A DNA stretch of 64,000 nt, from assembly GCA_046346965.1 (NCBI GenBank), contig JAXMHB010000020.1, positions 1-64,000 on the forward strand, in the 5' to 3' direction. Positions within the stretch are counted from its first letter, which is position 1. Every line of letters begins with the position of its first letter. Under the pieces are notes generated by a model that was not told the DNA's origin, searched no databases, and was given only the letters and a program-made list of their open reading frames with translations. The stretch is from JAXMHB01 sp046346965 (GTDB lineage Bacteria > Pseudomonadota > Gammaproteobacteria > Xanthomonadales > SZUA-5). A program made the translations under genes and the position numbers. Shown piece after piece: positions 42,357 to 54,317 of the stretch.

Positions 42357-43184
42357 ATGCGCAAACTGAATCATTGGCTGTGCTGTCTGCTGCTGTGCTG
42401 GAGTGCGTCCGCGGTCGCCTCCGACGGCGTGCTCGAAATCAACCAGGACTGCGTGGCCAGCGGTTGCTTTCCCGGTGACACCGCCGGCTTTCCGGTGTTG
42501 CTGGTGAGCGGCGGCGCCTACCGGCTGACGTCCAATCTGAGCGTCGACACGGCCAGCGACGGCATCACGATTCAGACCAGCGAACCGGTTGACATCGACC
42601 TCGGGGGGTTCACCCTCGACGGCGGTGGCAGTTGCACTGGCACGCCAGTGACCGCCTGTACGTCTGGCCCAGGGATCGTGGGCATCAGAGGTGCGGGTGC
42701 GCAGCTGCGCCTGCATGACGGGGCGGTACGGGGATTCAACAACTCGAACCTGTTCCTGACCCAACTGAACGACGGGTCGGTCGTCGAGGATGTGCTGTCG
42801 CTCGAATCGACCGCCACCGGCTTTGCGTCTGTCTCCCTGGGCGTGTCCGGCACCGGTCGCACCGTCGTCCTGCGCAAGGTCACGATATCGCGCAACCGCG
42901 GCATCGGCGTGCTCATCAGCGGCACCAACGCCCATTACATCTTCGACAGCCTGGTGGTCAGCGGCAACGGTGCCGCCGGCGCCACCTTGAACACGTCGGC
43001 GACAATCACCGGGTCCGCCTTCCACCGCAACAGCAGCTTCGGCATCAACGGCAGCGGACAAGTGGCCGCGCTCGGCAACACCACCTTCTTCGGCAACAAC
43101 GGTGGCAGCACCGCCGCCCAGTTCGCCATCACCACGCTGCTGAACATGGGCGGCGTCGCCTGCGAGGACGCGAGTTGCCCGTGA
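42357..43184 (+). CDS. Secreted right-handed beta-helix protein
   Basis: The protein has 275 residues from the ATG at 42357. The signal peptide is ~1-22 (HWLCCLLLCWSASAVA). The body (~60-270) shows beta-helix rungs: short repeats such as GGAYRLTSNLSV, GITIQTSEPVDIDLGGFTL, VVLRKVTISRNRGIGVLI and AHYIFDSLVVSGNGAAGATL. Such folds are often polysaccharide-binding or lyase-like, but no catalytic site is recognisable. It begins with two Cys pairs (QDCVASGCFPGD). It lacks the GFE tail of its upstream partner, ending in EDASCP. Confidence 0.75.
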   Translation: MRKLNHWLCCLLLCWSASAVASDGVLEINQDCVASGCFPGDTAGFPVLLVSGGAYRLTSNLSVDTASDGITIQTSEPVDIDLGGFTLDGGGSCTGTPVTACTSGPGIVGIRGAGAQLRLHDGAVRGFNNSNLFLTQLNDGSVVEDVLSLESTATGFASVSLGVSGTGRTVVLRKVTISRNRGIGVLISGTNAHYIFDSLVVSGNGAAGATLNTSATITGSAFHRNSSFGINGSGQVAALGNTTFFGNNGGSTAAQFAITTLLNMGGVACEDASCP

Positions 43185-43326
43185 GTCGGGCCGGGAATGG
43201 CGGATACGCGGGTCGCAAGGCGCGAAACGCGTGAACAGGAAGATTGTCGACATCGCGCAGGCGCCCGCCTTGTTGCAGGGCGCACCGGTGGACCAGCCCC
43301 GCACAGTCTCGCCGCGCTGGCGCCAG

Positions 43327-43603
43327 CGCCTACGCAGCGTCATTGCGAACCGCCGCGGCGCCGACAGGCGCGGCGGCGGTGTGGCAATCCAGGTTTGCGC
43401 CTTGGCTGTTTCGGATGGCCGACCCGCCGCCTCAGAAGCACCAGCAACACCTGGATTGCCACAGCCCTCGTCCGCGCTGCGGACGAGGCCTTCGCAATGA
43501 CGCCGTTCTATTGCGGCGTCGTCGAAGTCTGGCGGCTGACGACCGCGGCACACGGTCACAAACGCGAGGTCCCGTCACCCTGGACGACCCAGCCACCAGC
43601 GTC
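43327..43603. repeat. REP hairpins in a duplicated block, copy 2
   Basis: This matches 40741-41020 over its length with scattered changes: hairpins at 43339-43392 and 43450-43503, the shared AGCAACACCTGGATTGCC, and the shared end CTGACGACCG...AGCCACCAGCGTC. It ends exactly where the addiction-module gene fragment (43603-43677) is cut off. Apart from this and that fragment, 43185-43755 holds no gene. Confidence 0.8.
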
Positions 43604-43677
43604 AGTTCCAGGGCCAGCCGGGCACGATCCTTCGCCGGCAGGTTGAGCGCTTCTGTCTCGATGTGCTTGGCGCTCAT
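43603..43677 (-). pseudogene. Addiction-module protein remnant (TIGR02574-like)
   Basis: The first 25 codons (MSAKHIETEALNLPAKDRAR, then LALEL) match the start of short 'putative addiction module component' antitoxins that pair with ParE/RelE toxins. Sense stops at the edge of the REP block 43327-43603, which replaces the remaining ~45-50 codons. No toxin gene is left downstream. Confidence 0.65.
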
Positions 43678-43755
43678 CGCGGCAGGCTATCACCCGGTGG
43701 CGTGACGACCGAGACTGCGGCGGCAAGGTCTTACGCGCTTATCCCTGAACCATAC

Positions 43756-44043
43756 CTACGCATGAGCGTAGACGCTTCCATAGATTGTCACGGCCGCCAG
43801 AAGCAAGCCGCAGCCAAGCAAAATGATCGCGTTGCGCCGCTTGTGGAGGCGATGGCTGATCAGCGCATCGAGCAGAAAGGACGCGGTAAGAATCGGCAAG
43901 GCGATCGGGAGCCAGCTCGTCGGTGCCCTGCCAACGAAGTAAATCCACGCCGTCCAGATAAGGATCACCAGGATTGCGCCGAGCACGAGGCCTTGCCGGA
44001 GTCCGGAGAACCGAGCGGTCCTGTCATCAAACGCGTCAGCCAT
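43756..44043 (-). CDS. Small membrane protein, 95 aa
   Basis: It begins at the ATG at 44043 (MADAFDDRTARFSGLRQGLV); a longer start at 44106 is possible. There are three hydrophobic helices: ~18-38 (LVLGAILVILIWTAWIYFVG), ~45-60 and ~70-90 (NAIILLGCGLLLAAVTIYGS). No family is recognised. It stands alone, with no operon partner. Confidence 0.55.
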   Translation of the reverse strand: MADAFDDRTARFSGLRQGLVLGAILVILIWTAWIYFVGRAPTSWLPIALPILTASFLLDALISHRLHKRRNAIILLGCGLLLAAVTIYGSVYAHA

Positions 44044-44317
44044 GGCTCGTCGCCCAAGGAATACCGGATCGAATCGAGCGTACGCCGGCCGATCGGTCAT
44101 CCGCAAGCGATGCGTTGGGCGGCACGAATGTCTGGGCTACGCTTGGAGCGATGTGACAGACCTACGATTGGCAAGCGAGCGCGCAGGGCGCGTGCCGCAA
44201 AAGACCGCATTGGCGGTGCGTGGAATCACGTTACCGCGATTCACATTGGGGGCTTTATGCCGGCGAGGACGCCGGCGCCCCCAGCGATGCCGCGCCGACG
44301 CCCTCGCCCCCAGAGGC

Positions 44318-44737
44318 TCAGGCCATTCCCTGCGGTGTCTGGGCATGGGCGCGACTGGCGGCCCAGCGGTCGATCAGCCCCGCGCAAGCACCGGCCAGTA
44401 GCGTGGCCCAGAGCCAGCCGGCGTCGAGCGTGATCGGCAGCGTGCTCCGAAACCACAGGTGCTCGGTCAGCGTCGGGCCGGCGTAGACGGCGATGCCGAT
44501 CAAGGCCAGCAGACCGGCGGCGCGCAGCAGCCAGCGTTCGATGTGCTCGTCCACTTCCGCGGCGCGCAGGGCGGCGGCGACGGCGGCAGGGAGATCCGGC
44601 GGCAGGGCGGGCAGTTCGGCTTGCGCCACCGCCTGATAGACCGCGCGGTAGCGCTCGGCCAGCGGGTGCTCATCGGCTTGCGCGGGCGCCAGCGCCTGCT
44701 GCTGCGCCTGCCACTCGCGTGCTTGCTGTGCGTTCAT
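44318..44737 (-). CDS. Membrane protein coupled to ECF sigma factor, putative anti-sigma
   Basis: The 139-residue protein has its ATG at 44737 overlapping the sigma-factor TGA (ATGA). The N-terminal ~65 residues are soluble, acidic and helical. Two TM helices follow: ~69-88 (LLRAAGLLALIGIAVYAGP) and ~100-118 (AGWLWATLLAGACAGLIDRW). No zinc-binding HxxxCxxC anti-sigma motif is visible, so the anti-sigma role rests on gene order and topology. A GC-rich hairpin (44259-44276) lies downstream and could end the transcript; the remaining bases to 44043 hold nothing recognised. Confidence 0.65.
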   Translation of the reverse strand: MNAQQAREWQAQQQALAPAQADEHPLAERYRAVYQAVAQAELPALPPDLPAAVAAALRAAEVDEHIERWLLRAAGLLALIGIAVYAGPTLTEHLWFRSTLPITLDAGWLWATLLAGACAGLIDRWAASRAHAQTPQGMA

Positions 44738-45297
44738 GCACTCACTCCCAGGGCCTGTTCCAGGCTCAGCCGCAGGCGGCGGCGGGCGCGGAACAGGCTG
44801 TTTTTGATGGTGCCCTCGGGCAGGCCGGTGATCGTGCCGATCTCGGCGATGCCCAATTCGTCCAGATGGTACAAGGTGATCAGCGTGCGCTGCAGCGGCG
44901 GCAGTGCGTCCATCTCGGCGGCGACGCAGCGCATCAACTCGGCATCGGCGCAGGCCTCGGCCAGATCGAAGTCGTCGGCGACGCGGTCGAGCGCGCTGTC
45001 CTCGTCGTCATCGCGAGTGTCATCCATCTGCAAACGCTTGCGCGCCAGATGGCGCGTGGCGATGGAGAAGGCGATGCGTCCGATCCAGCTGGCAAGGCTG
45101 CTGTCATAGCGAAACTGCTGCAGCTTCTGGTGCACGCGCAGAAACACCTCTTGGCTGAGATCGCGGGCGTCCTCGACATGCCCGACCATGCGCTCCAGCA
45201 CGTGCCAGACCAGGCGCTGATGGCTGGCCACCAGACGCTCGAAGGCGCCCGGCGCGCGCGCCAGCGTGGCTTCCACCAGTCGTCGATCCTCGTCCAT
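44734..45297 (-). CDS. ECF-family RNA polymerase sigma factor
   Basis: The protein has 187 residues from the ATG at 45297 (MDEDRRLVEATLARAPGAFE). Region 2 is RLVASHQRLVWHVLERMVGH, then DARDLSQEVFLRVHQKLQQF and SLASWIGRIAFSIATRHLAR. Region 4 is PLQRTLITLYHLDELGIAEI, then GLPEGTIKNSLFRARRRL. RpoE-like general layout. It is coupled to the membrane protein downstream, its likely partner, and is divergent from a small membrane-protein gene at 45439 that may be in the same regulon. An acidic linker (DDTRDDDEDSALDR) separates the domains. Confidence 0.9.
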   Translation of the reverse strand: MDEDRRLVEATLARAPGAFERLVASHQRLVWHVLERMVGHVEDARDLSQEVFLRVHQKLQQFRYDSSLASWIGRIAFSIATRHLARKRLQMDDTRDDDEDSALDRVADDFDLAEACADAELMRCVAAEMDALPPLQRTLITLYHLDELGIAEIGTITGLPEGTIKNSLFRARRRLRLSLEQALGVSA

Positions 45298-45438
45298 GGT
45301 TGGAATGAGACGCCGAACGCGCGCTCGGTTGCAGACCGCACGCGAAAAAATTCGTGCGTCTGCTTGCAACCGTGGGCGCGCAGGCCGTCTCTCTCTATCC
45401 GAGCCGATCATCCTGTCGGCAGAGTCACGGAGTGTGTC

Positions 45439-45771
45439 ATGCAGTTTGAAATCCTGGTTCCGATCACCTTGTTCGTGTGCATCGCGGCTGTGTTCAAGAT
45501 CGTCATGGAAGGCCGCGTGCGCAGTCGGCTGGCGCAGTCCGGCGCCAGCGAGGATCTGGTGCGCGCGATGCTGGCGGCGGACGAGCGCAATCGCAGCGTG
45601 TCCTCGCTGAAATGGGGCCTGGTGCTGGTGCTGATCGGCATCGGCTTCGGTCTGATCGATCTGTTGAACCTGGACGGCAACGATCCCGCCACCTTCGGCA
45701 TCCTGATCGGCTTCGCCGGCCTCGGCATGCTCGGCTTCCACGCGCTGACGAACCGGCCGCGGGTCGGGTGA
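45439..45771 (+). CDS. Small membrane protein, 110 aa
   Basis: The start at 45439 is preceded by CGGAG. TM helices are ~4-22 (EILVPITLFVCIAAVFKIVM), ~58-76 (LKWGLVLVLIGIGFGLIDLL) and ~84-102 (FGILIGFAGLGMLGFHALT), with a charged cytoplasmic segment (GRVRSRLAQSGASEDLVRAM) between the first two. It resembles small DUF6249-like proteins often found beside ECF sigma factors. It is divergent from the sigma factor with about 140 bp between them. Confidence 0.7.
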   Translation: MQFEILVPITLFVCIAAVFKIVMEGRVRSRLAQSGASEDLVRAMLAADERNRSVSSLKWGLVLVLIGIGFGLIDLLNLDGNDPATFGILIGFAGLGMLGFHALTNRPRVG

Positions 45772-45773
45772 AG

Positions 45774-46020
45774 GCACGAGGGGCGAAGGGCAGCGCTTGC
45801 GCGGCACCGCCGCGCGCTGTCCTGAGCGCCCGGCGGCTATGCCGACGGGCCGGATCGAGGGCACGCAAGAGCGCGAATGTTGGAGGTGCCGCGGATGGAG
45901 GGCGGTGCTGGCGCAGCGATGCCGCACAAGCGCCGCCCTTCGCCCCTCCTGCTTTACGTGCCCTCGTGCCCTCCCCTCTGCTTGCACGTGCCCTCGCGCT
46001 TTACGTGCCCTCGTCGCGCG
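45774..46020. repeat. Long-range inverted repeat and CGTGCCCTCG copies
   Basis: GGCACGAGGGGCGAAGGGC (45774-45792) is nearly complementary to GCCCTTCGCCCCTC (about 45935-45948) plus CGTGCCCTCGTGCC (45957-45970). Further CGTGCCCTCG copies follow at about 45987 and 46004. This occupies most of the 339-bp gap between the small membrane protein and the next gene; no gene is supported here. Confidence 0.5.
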
Positions 46021-46110
46021 TGCTCTGCCGAACTTTCCCGTGCATCTGTTCGATAACCGCCGCGTCGGGCTTGCTAGCGTGGGGTGCCCTGGATGCGTGA
46101 GGTCGCTGCC

Positions 46111-46767
46111 ATGTCGTTCACCAGCTGGAATAGTCAACGGGTTGCGGGTGCGGTGATGGTGGGTGCCAGCGTGCTGGCGCTGGCGGCGGTGTTGCACCAT
46201 CCGCATGGCAGTGGTCACAGCCAGACGGAACTGATGGCCAGCCTGCAGCATCTGGATGGGCTCAATCGCGCGATCCATGGCGCGTTGATCGCGCTGAGCT
46301 TGGTGATCTGGCTGAGCTTGTCGGAATACAGCGTCGCGCGCCCGCGTGCCCTCGTGCGTTGCGCCTGGCTGAGTTACAGCGTGGGCGTGCTGGCGATGAT
46401 CGGCGCGGCGCTGACCAACGGCTTTGTGCTGAGCGCGCTGGTGGCGCGCGCTGCCGGGGCGGAGGCCGCACAGCAAGCGGAGATCCTGCAGCTGCTGCCG
46501 CTCAGCTGGGCGATCAATCAGACGCTCGCGGCCTTCGGTCTGCTGTTGTACTCGGTGGCGATCGCGCTGTGGTCGCTGGATCAGTGGCGACAGTCGCTGC
46601 GCGCCGTCGCTGCCATCGGCCTGCTGGTCTCACTGGGTTTGGCGCTGGCCTGGTTGTTTGGTCTGCTGCGCCTGGATGTCCCGGGGATGATCGCGCTGGT
46701 GCTCGGCCATGGCCTTTGGTACGCCGCCACCGGCCTGTCCTTGCTCCGCTCCGCCGTCAGGGCTTGA
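46111..46767 (+). CDS. Polytopic membrane protein, 218 aa
   Basis: The start is chosen at the ATG at 46111 (MSFTSWNSQRVAGAVMV), with GAGG eight bases upstream; an earlier GTG at 46084 is possible. Six hydrophobic helices (e.g. RAIHGALIALSLVIWLSLSE, ALRAVAAIGLLVSLGLALAW-type segments) and a His-rich periplasmic loop after helix 1 (LHHPHGSGHS). No family is recognised. Its stop overlaps the convergent GNAT gene by 11 bp. Confidence 0.7.
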   Translation: MSFTSWNSQRVAGAVMVGASVLALAAVLHHPHGSGHSQTELMASLQHLDGLNRAIHGALIALSLVIWLSLSEYSVARPRALVRCAWLSYSVGVLAMIGAALTNGFVLSALVARAAGAEAAQQAEILQLLPLSWAINQTLAAFGLLLYSVAIALWSLDQWRQSLRAVAAIGLLVSLGLALAWLFGLLRLDVPGMIALVLGHGLWYAATGLSLLRSAVRA

Positions 46768-47266
46768 GCCGCGCCATCGCCCAGACATCGGCGTAGGCGC
46801 CGTCGCGGAAGGCATAGGCGCGCAAGCGGCCTTCCTCGACGAAGCCAAACTTGCGATACAGCGCGATGGCGGCGAGGTTGTCGCAATAGACCTCCAGTTC
46901 CAGCCGCGTCATTTGCATCCAGCGATCGGCGCGGTCGATCAGCGCCGCCAGCAGGCGACTGCCGACGCCGCGCCGCTGCCAATCGGGATGCACCGCCATG
47001 CCGATGGCGCCGACATGGCGCCGTCGCGCATGCGGGTGCGGGCGACCCAAAAAGCCGTGGCCGATGATCTCGGCCCCGCTCAGCGCCAGCAGATTGAGCT
47101 GATCGGGATCGTCGCCGCTCAAACGCTGCTGCCAGTACGAGGGTCGCGGAAAGGGCAGTTGCAGCACGCCGGCATAGACCGTTTCCTCGGCATACAAGGC
47201 CGCCACCCCGACCGCGTCCTCGGGTTCGGCGGCACGCAACATGATGGGTTCGGTCTTGCGGGGCAT
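46757..47266 (-). CDS. GNAT-family N-acetyltransferase
   Basis: The protein has 169 residues from the ATG at 47266 (MPRKTEPIMLRAAEPEDAVG); the second ATG (MLRAAEPED) is also plausible. GNAT motifs: beta4 HVGAIGMAVHPDWQRRGVGS with the acetyl-CoA loop QRRGVGSRLL, and motif B NLAAIALYRKFGFVEEGRLR. It resembles YhhY/RimI-type acetyltransferases. It transfers an acetyl group from acetyl-CoA to an amine; substrate unknown. Convergent 11-bp overlap with the membrane-protein gene. The 292-bp gap before glgP holds nothing I can assign. Confidence 0.85.
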   Translation of the reverse strand: MPRKTEPIMLRAAEPEDAVGVAALYAEETVYAGVLQLPFPRPSYWQQRLSGDDPDQLNLLALSGAEIIGHGFLGRPHPHARRRHVGAIGMAVHPDWQRRGVGSRLLAALIDRADRWMQMTRLELEVYCDNLAAIALYRKFGFVEEGRLRAYAFRDGAYADVWAMARLKP

Positions 47267-47558
47267 GGTTCGTCTCCCAGACGCCATCGAGACGCAAAAC
47301 GATAGCGTCGGTCTGGCCACTGCGCAGCGGCTGCGCGCGGCCACAGGCGCTTCCCATGCTGCACCTGCGTTGAATACGTTTGCACGTTCTCGTGCCTGTG
47401 AGCGCTCGCGATTAAGCTGCGGACGCCGTCGCTGCTGGGGGGCCACGCGGCACGCTGGCAGTGCGGGTGCAGGGTGGCTGTAGCCAAGCCCATCCTGCCT
47501 CTCCGGGCTGCCTGCGCCATGCGTCGGCCTGCATTTCCAGCTGCTGCCGAGGCCACGC

Positions 47559-50034
<2,476 letters not shown>

Positions 50035-50042
<8 letters not shown>

Positions 50043-52212
50043 CGCGGCCGCGATCGAGGCCTTGCTCAGCGCGCGCCATGGCGATCCTTTCGGCGTGCTC
50101 GGGCTGCATCACGACGTCAGCGGCGTGCTGTGGCTGCGCGTGCTGCTGCCGGGCGCGCGCAGCGTGGACGTGCTCGACGTCGGCAGCACCTCGACGGTGG
50201 CAACGCTGGAGGCGCGCCATCCAGACGGCGTCTTCGAGGCGCGGCTCGGCGTGCGCGAGCGCTTCGACTACCGGCTGCGCGTGCAGTGGTCCTCCGGTGC
50301 CAGCGGCGTCTACGCCGATGCCTACGCCTACGGTTCGCTGATCGAGGACGCCGAGCTGCAGGCTTTCCACGAGGGCCGCCACGGTCGCCCCTATGCGCTG
50401 CTCGGCGCGCACCCGGTGGATCTGGGCCGGGTGGCCGGAACGCGCTTCGCCGTGTGGGCGCCGAATGCGCGCCGGGTCAGCGTGGTCGGCAGCTTCAATG
50501 ACTGGGACGGGCGACGTCATCCGATGCGTCTGCGTCATCAGGCCGGCGTCTGGGAGATCGCCATCCCGCACGTGGGGCCTGGCGACTACTACAAATACGA
50601 AGTGCTCGGCGCCGATGGTGCGCTGCTGCCGCTGAAGGCCGATCCCTACGCCTTCGCGGCCGAGCTGCGCCCCGGCACCGCCAGCCGCGTGGCCGGGCTG
50701 CCGCCGGTGCGCGCGCTGCCGGCCGGGCGCGCAGAGGCCAACCAGCGGCAGGCGCCGATCTCGGTCTACGAGGTGCACATCGGCTCCTGGCGGCGCGCCG
50801 CGGATGGCGGCGCCTTCCCGAATTGGCGCGAGCTGGCGCAGACGCTGCCGGCCTACGCGGCGGATCTCGGTTTCACGCATCTGGAACTGCTGCCGATCAG
50901 CGAGCACCCATTCGACGGCTCCTGGGGCTATCAGCCGCTCGGTCTGTACGCGCCGAGTGCGCGTTACGGGAGCGCCGAGGACTTCGCGGTGTTCGTCGCG
51001 GCCTGCCACGCACACGGGCTGGGGCTGCTGCTCGACTGGGTGCCGGCGCACTTTCCGGCCGACGCCCATGGCTTGGCGCAGTTCGATGGCACCGCGCTGT
51101 ACGAATACGCCGACCCGCGCGAAGGTTTCCATCGCGACTGGAACACGCTGATCCCGAACTTTGGCCGCACCGAAGTGCAGAGCTACCTGATCGGCAGCGC
51201 GCGCTACTGGCTGGAGCGCTTCGGCGTCGATGGCCTGCGCGTCGATGCGGTCGCTTCCATGCTCTACCGCGACTACTCGCGCAACGCCGGCGAATGGGTG
51301 CCGAATCACCTGGGCGGACGCGAGAACCTGGAAGCCATCGCGCTGCTGCGGCGGCTGTCTGAGACCGTCGGCGCGGAGCTGCCGGGCGCGATCACCATCG
51401 CCGAGGAATCCACCGCCTTTCCGGGCGTGTCGGCACCGACCTACGCCGGTGGCCTCGGCTTTCACTACAAGTGGAATATGGGTTGGATGAACGACACGCT
51501 GCGCTACGTGTCCACCGATCCGGTGCACCGGCGCTGGCACCACGATCAGATGACCTTCGGTCTGGTGTACGCCTTCAGCGAGAACTATGTGCTGCCGATC
51601 TCGCACGACGAGGTCGTGCACGGCAAGGGTTCGATGCTCGGCAAGATGCCGGGCGATGACTGGCAGCGCTTCGCCAATCTGCGCGCCTACTACGGCTACA
51701 TGTGGGGGCATCCGGGCAAGAAGCTGCTGTTCATGGGTCAGGAGTTCGCGCAGCCCGGCGAGTGGCGCGATGTCGAAGCGCTGCCCTGGCATCTGCTGGA
51801 CGACGCCCGCCATGCCGGCGTGCAGCGGCTGATCCGCGATCTGAACCAGCTGTATCGCCACACGCCGGCGCTGCATCGGCTGGACTGCGAGGCGTCCGGC
51901 TTCGAATGGCTGGTCGGCGATGACCGGGATCAGTCCGTGTTTGCCTGGGCACGCTTCGATCGCGCAGGCGGCGTAGCGATCGTGATCAGCAATTTCACGC
52001 CGGTGCCGCGCACGGGCTATCGGTTGCCGCTGCCCGAGGGCGCCGCGCGCTGGCGCGAGGCGCTGAATACCGATTCGGCGCACTACGGCGGCAGCGATGT
52101 GGGCAACGGCGGGCGCGTGCTCGAGGCCGAGGCCATCGCCAGCCACGGCCGCGCGCACTCGCTGACGCTGACCTTGCCGCCACTGGCGACGTTGGTGTTG
52201 CTGCCCGCATGA
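50035..52212 (+). CDS. glgB: 1,4-alpha-glucan branching enzyme (GH13_9)
   Basis: The protein has 725 residues from the ATG at 50035, overlapping glgP by eight bases. It has the N1 domain (~1-105; HGDPFGVLGLHHDVSGVL), CBM48 (~115-215; GTRFAVWAPNARRVSVVGSF), the GH13 barrel with nucleophile Asp in GLRVDAVASMLYRDY, acid/base Glu in ITIAEESTAFPGVS and stabiliser Asp in LPISHDEVVHGKGS, and a C-terminal beta domain. It makes alpha-1,6 branches in glycogen. The long N1 form is typical of Proteobacteria. Coupled to glgX by ATGA. Confidence 0.95.
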
Positions 52213-54317
52213 GCACCGCCCTGCCCGCGCGCCTGCTGCCCGGCTGTCCCGCCGCCTTCGGGGCGCAGCTGATCGAGGGCGGCGTGCATTTCGCGCTGTG
52301 GAGCGAGCACGCCACCCGGGTGGAACTCTGCGTGTTCGATGGCGAGGGCACGCGCGAGCTGCGCCGTTATGAGCTGCATGCGGACGAGGACGGCGTCTGG
52401 AACGGCCTGCTGCCGGATCTGGGCGCCGGGCTGGTCTATGGCTATCGCGCGCATGGACTCTATCGGCCCGAGGAAGGCCATCGCTACAACCCGCACAAGC
52501 TGCTGCTGGATCCCTGGGCGCGCGAGATCGTCGGGCGCCATCACTGGGACGATGTGCACCATGGCTATGTGCAGGGCCACCCGGACGGCGCGCGCTCTTT
52601 CGACCGTCGCGACAACGCGCTCAGCGCACTGAAGGCGCGCGTGGTGACGCCGCTGCCGCCGCTGCAGCAGCCGCGCCCGCAGATCCCGAGCGCGTCGGTG
52701 GTGCTCTACGAGATGCACGTGCGCGGCTACTCGATGCAGATGCCGGGCATCCCGGACGCGCTGCGCGGCACCTACGCCGCCTTGGCGCACCCGGCCTCGA
52801 TCGCGCATCTGCGCAAGCTCGGCGTCACCACGCTGGCGCTGCTGCCGCTGATGCACTCGATCAGCGAGGCGCACCTGGCGCGCGCCGGTCTCAGCAATTA
52901 CTGGGGCTACAACACGCTGGGCTACTTTGCCGTCGACGCGCGCTATGCCGAGGGCACCAGGGCGCCGACACGGGCGTCTACGCCAGCGGCCCTGCACGAA
53001 CTGCGCAACGCTTTGGAAGCCTTGCACGCGGCCGGCTTCGAGGTGCTGCTCGATGTGGTCTACAACCACACGGCGGAGGGCGACGAGCTCGGGCCTACGC
53101 TCAGCTTTCGCGGCCTCGACAACGCCTGCTGGTATCGCTTGCTGGCGGACGATCCGGCGCGCTACGTGAACTGGAGCGGCTGCGGCAACACGCTCAATCT
53201 GAATCACCCGCGCGTCGTCCAATTCGTGTTGGATTCCCTGCGCTACTGGGCGGAGCTCGGCTTCGACGGCTTCCGTTTCGACCTCGCCAGCGTGCTCGGG
53301 CGCACGCGCGAGGCTTTCGATCCGAACGCCCCGTTCTTCGTGGCGCTGCGCCAGGATCCCGCGCTGTCGCGACTGCGCCTGATCGCCGAACCCTGGGACT
53401 GCGGCCCGCAGGGCTATCAGGTGGGACGTTTTCCAGGCCACTTCCTCGATTGGAATGATCGCTTCCGCGACAGCGTGCGCCGTTACTGGCTGCCGCGCGG
53501 CTGCACGCGCGGCGAGTTCGCGCGGCGCTTCTGCGCCTCCAGCGATCTGTTCCACCACGGCCTGCGCCGGCCGACCGCCAGCGTCAACTTCATTGCTGCG
53601 CATGACGGGCGCACGCTGGCCGACGTGGTGGCCTACGCGCACAAACACAATCAAGCCAACGGCGAGGACAATCGCGACGGGCGTGACGAGGAACCGGCCG
53701 ACAACTACGGCGTCGAGGGCCCCAGCAGCGATCCGGTGGTGCAGATGCGCCGACGCCGCGTGCGCCGGGCGATGCTCGCCAGCCTGCTGCTGGCACAGGG
53801 CACGCCGATGCTGCTGGCGGGCGACGAACACGCCAACAGCCAGCGCGGCAACAACAATGCCTATTGCCAGGACAACCCCACTGGCTGGCTGGATTGGCAG
53901 GCCGACAGCGACGACAGCGACTATGTGGCCGCGCTGCTGTCCCTGCGCCGCAGCGAACCCTTGCTGCGCCATCCGCACTGGTTTGCCGCCGAAGGCGCGC
54001 TTGAGCAGACGCGCGTGCGCTGGCTGACGCCGGCCGGTCGCGCCATGAGCGTGCAGGACTGGCACGACGCCGAGCAGCGCGCCTTCGCCTGCGAGTACTA
54101 CGCCGCCGGCGCCAGCCGCGCGCGGCTATGTCTGCTGTTCAACCCGGGCGCTGTCAGCTGCGAGTTCGAACTCGCCGGCAGCGGCTGGTCGCTATGCCTG
54201 GACAGCAGCGCGGAATTGCCCGCCGCCCCTGTCCTTTGGTCCGTTTCCACCCTGCTGGTCCCGGCGCATGCTGTGCTGGTGCTGGCGCGTACTGATGCAT
54301 CCGAGGCTCCGGAATGA
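52209..54317 (+). CDS. glgX: Glycogen debranching enzyme (isoamylase type)
   Basis: This 702-residue GH13_11 enzyme has CBM48 (~10-110; GGVHFALWSEHATRVELCVF; GYRAHGLYRPEEGHRYNPHK), then the barrel: VLLDVVYNHTAEGDELGPTL, the nucleophile Asp in GFRFDLASVLGRTREAF, the acid/base Glu in LIAEPWDCGPQGYQVG and NFIAAHDGRTLADVVAYAHK. GlgX removes short alpha-1,6 branches left by phosphorylase. ATGA overlaps at both ends (52209-52212 and 54314-54317) tie it to glgB and malQ. Slightly longer than E. coli GlgX. Confidence 0.95.
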   Translation: MSTALPARLLPGCPAAFGAQLIEGGVHFALWSEHATRVELCVFDGEGTRELRRYELHADEDGVWNGLLPDLGAGLVYGYRAHGLYRPEEGHRYNPHKLLLDPWAREIVGRHHWDDVHHGYVQGHPDGARSFDRRDNALSALKARVVTPLPPLQQPRPQIPSASVVLYEMHVRGYSMQMPGIPDALRGTYAALAHPASIAHLRKLGVTTLALLPLMHSISEAHLARAGLSNYWGYNTLGYFAVDARYAEGTRAPTRASTPAALHELRNALEALHAAGFEVLLDVVYNHTAEGDELGPTLSFRGLDNACWYRLLADDPARYVNWSGCGNTLNLNHPRVVQFVLDSLRYWAELGFDGFRFDLASVLGRTREAFDPNAPFFVALRQDPALSRLRLIAEPWDCGPQGYQVGRFPGHFLDWNDRFRDSVRRYWLPRGCTRGEFARRFCASSDLFHHGLRRPTASVNFIAAHDGRTLADVVAYAHKHNQANGEDNRDGRDEEPADNYGVEGPSSDPVVQMRRRRVRRAMLASLLLAQGTPMLLAGDEHANSQRGNNNAYCQDNPTGWLDWQADSDDSDYVAALLSLRRSEPLLRHPHWFAAEGALEQTRVRWLTPAGRAMSVQDWHDAEQRAFACEYYAAGASRARLCLLFNPGAVSCEFELAGSGWSLCLDSSAELPAAPVLWSVSTLLVPAHAVLVLARTDASEAPE

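Noticed and set aside
43663..44433. 256-codon open frame on the + strand
   Set aside because: Low-complexity, Arg/Pro/Ala-rich, overlaps a better-supported membrane-protein gene on the other strand, and has no ribosome site.
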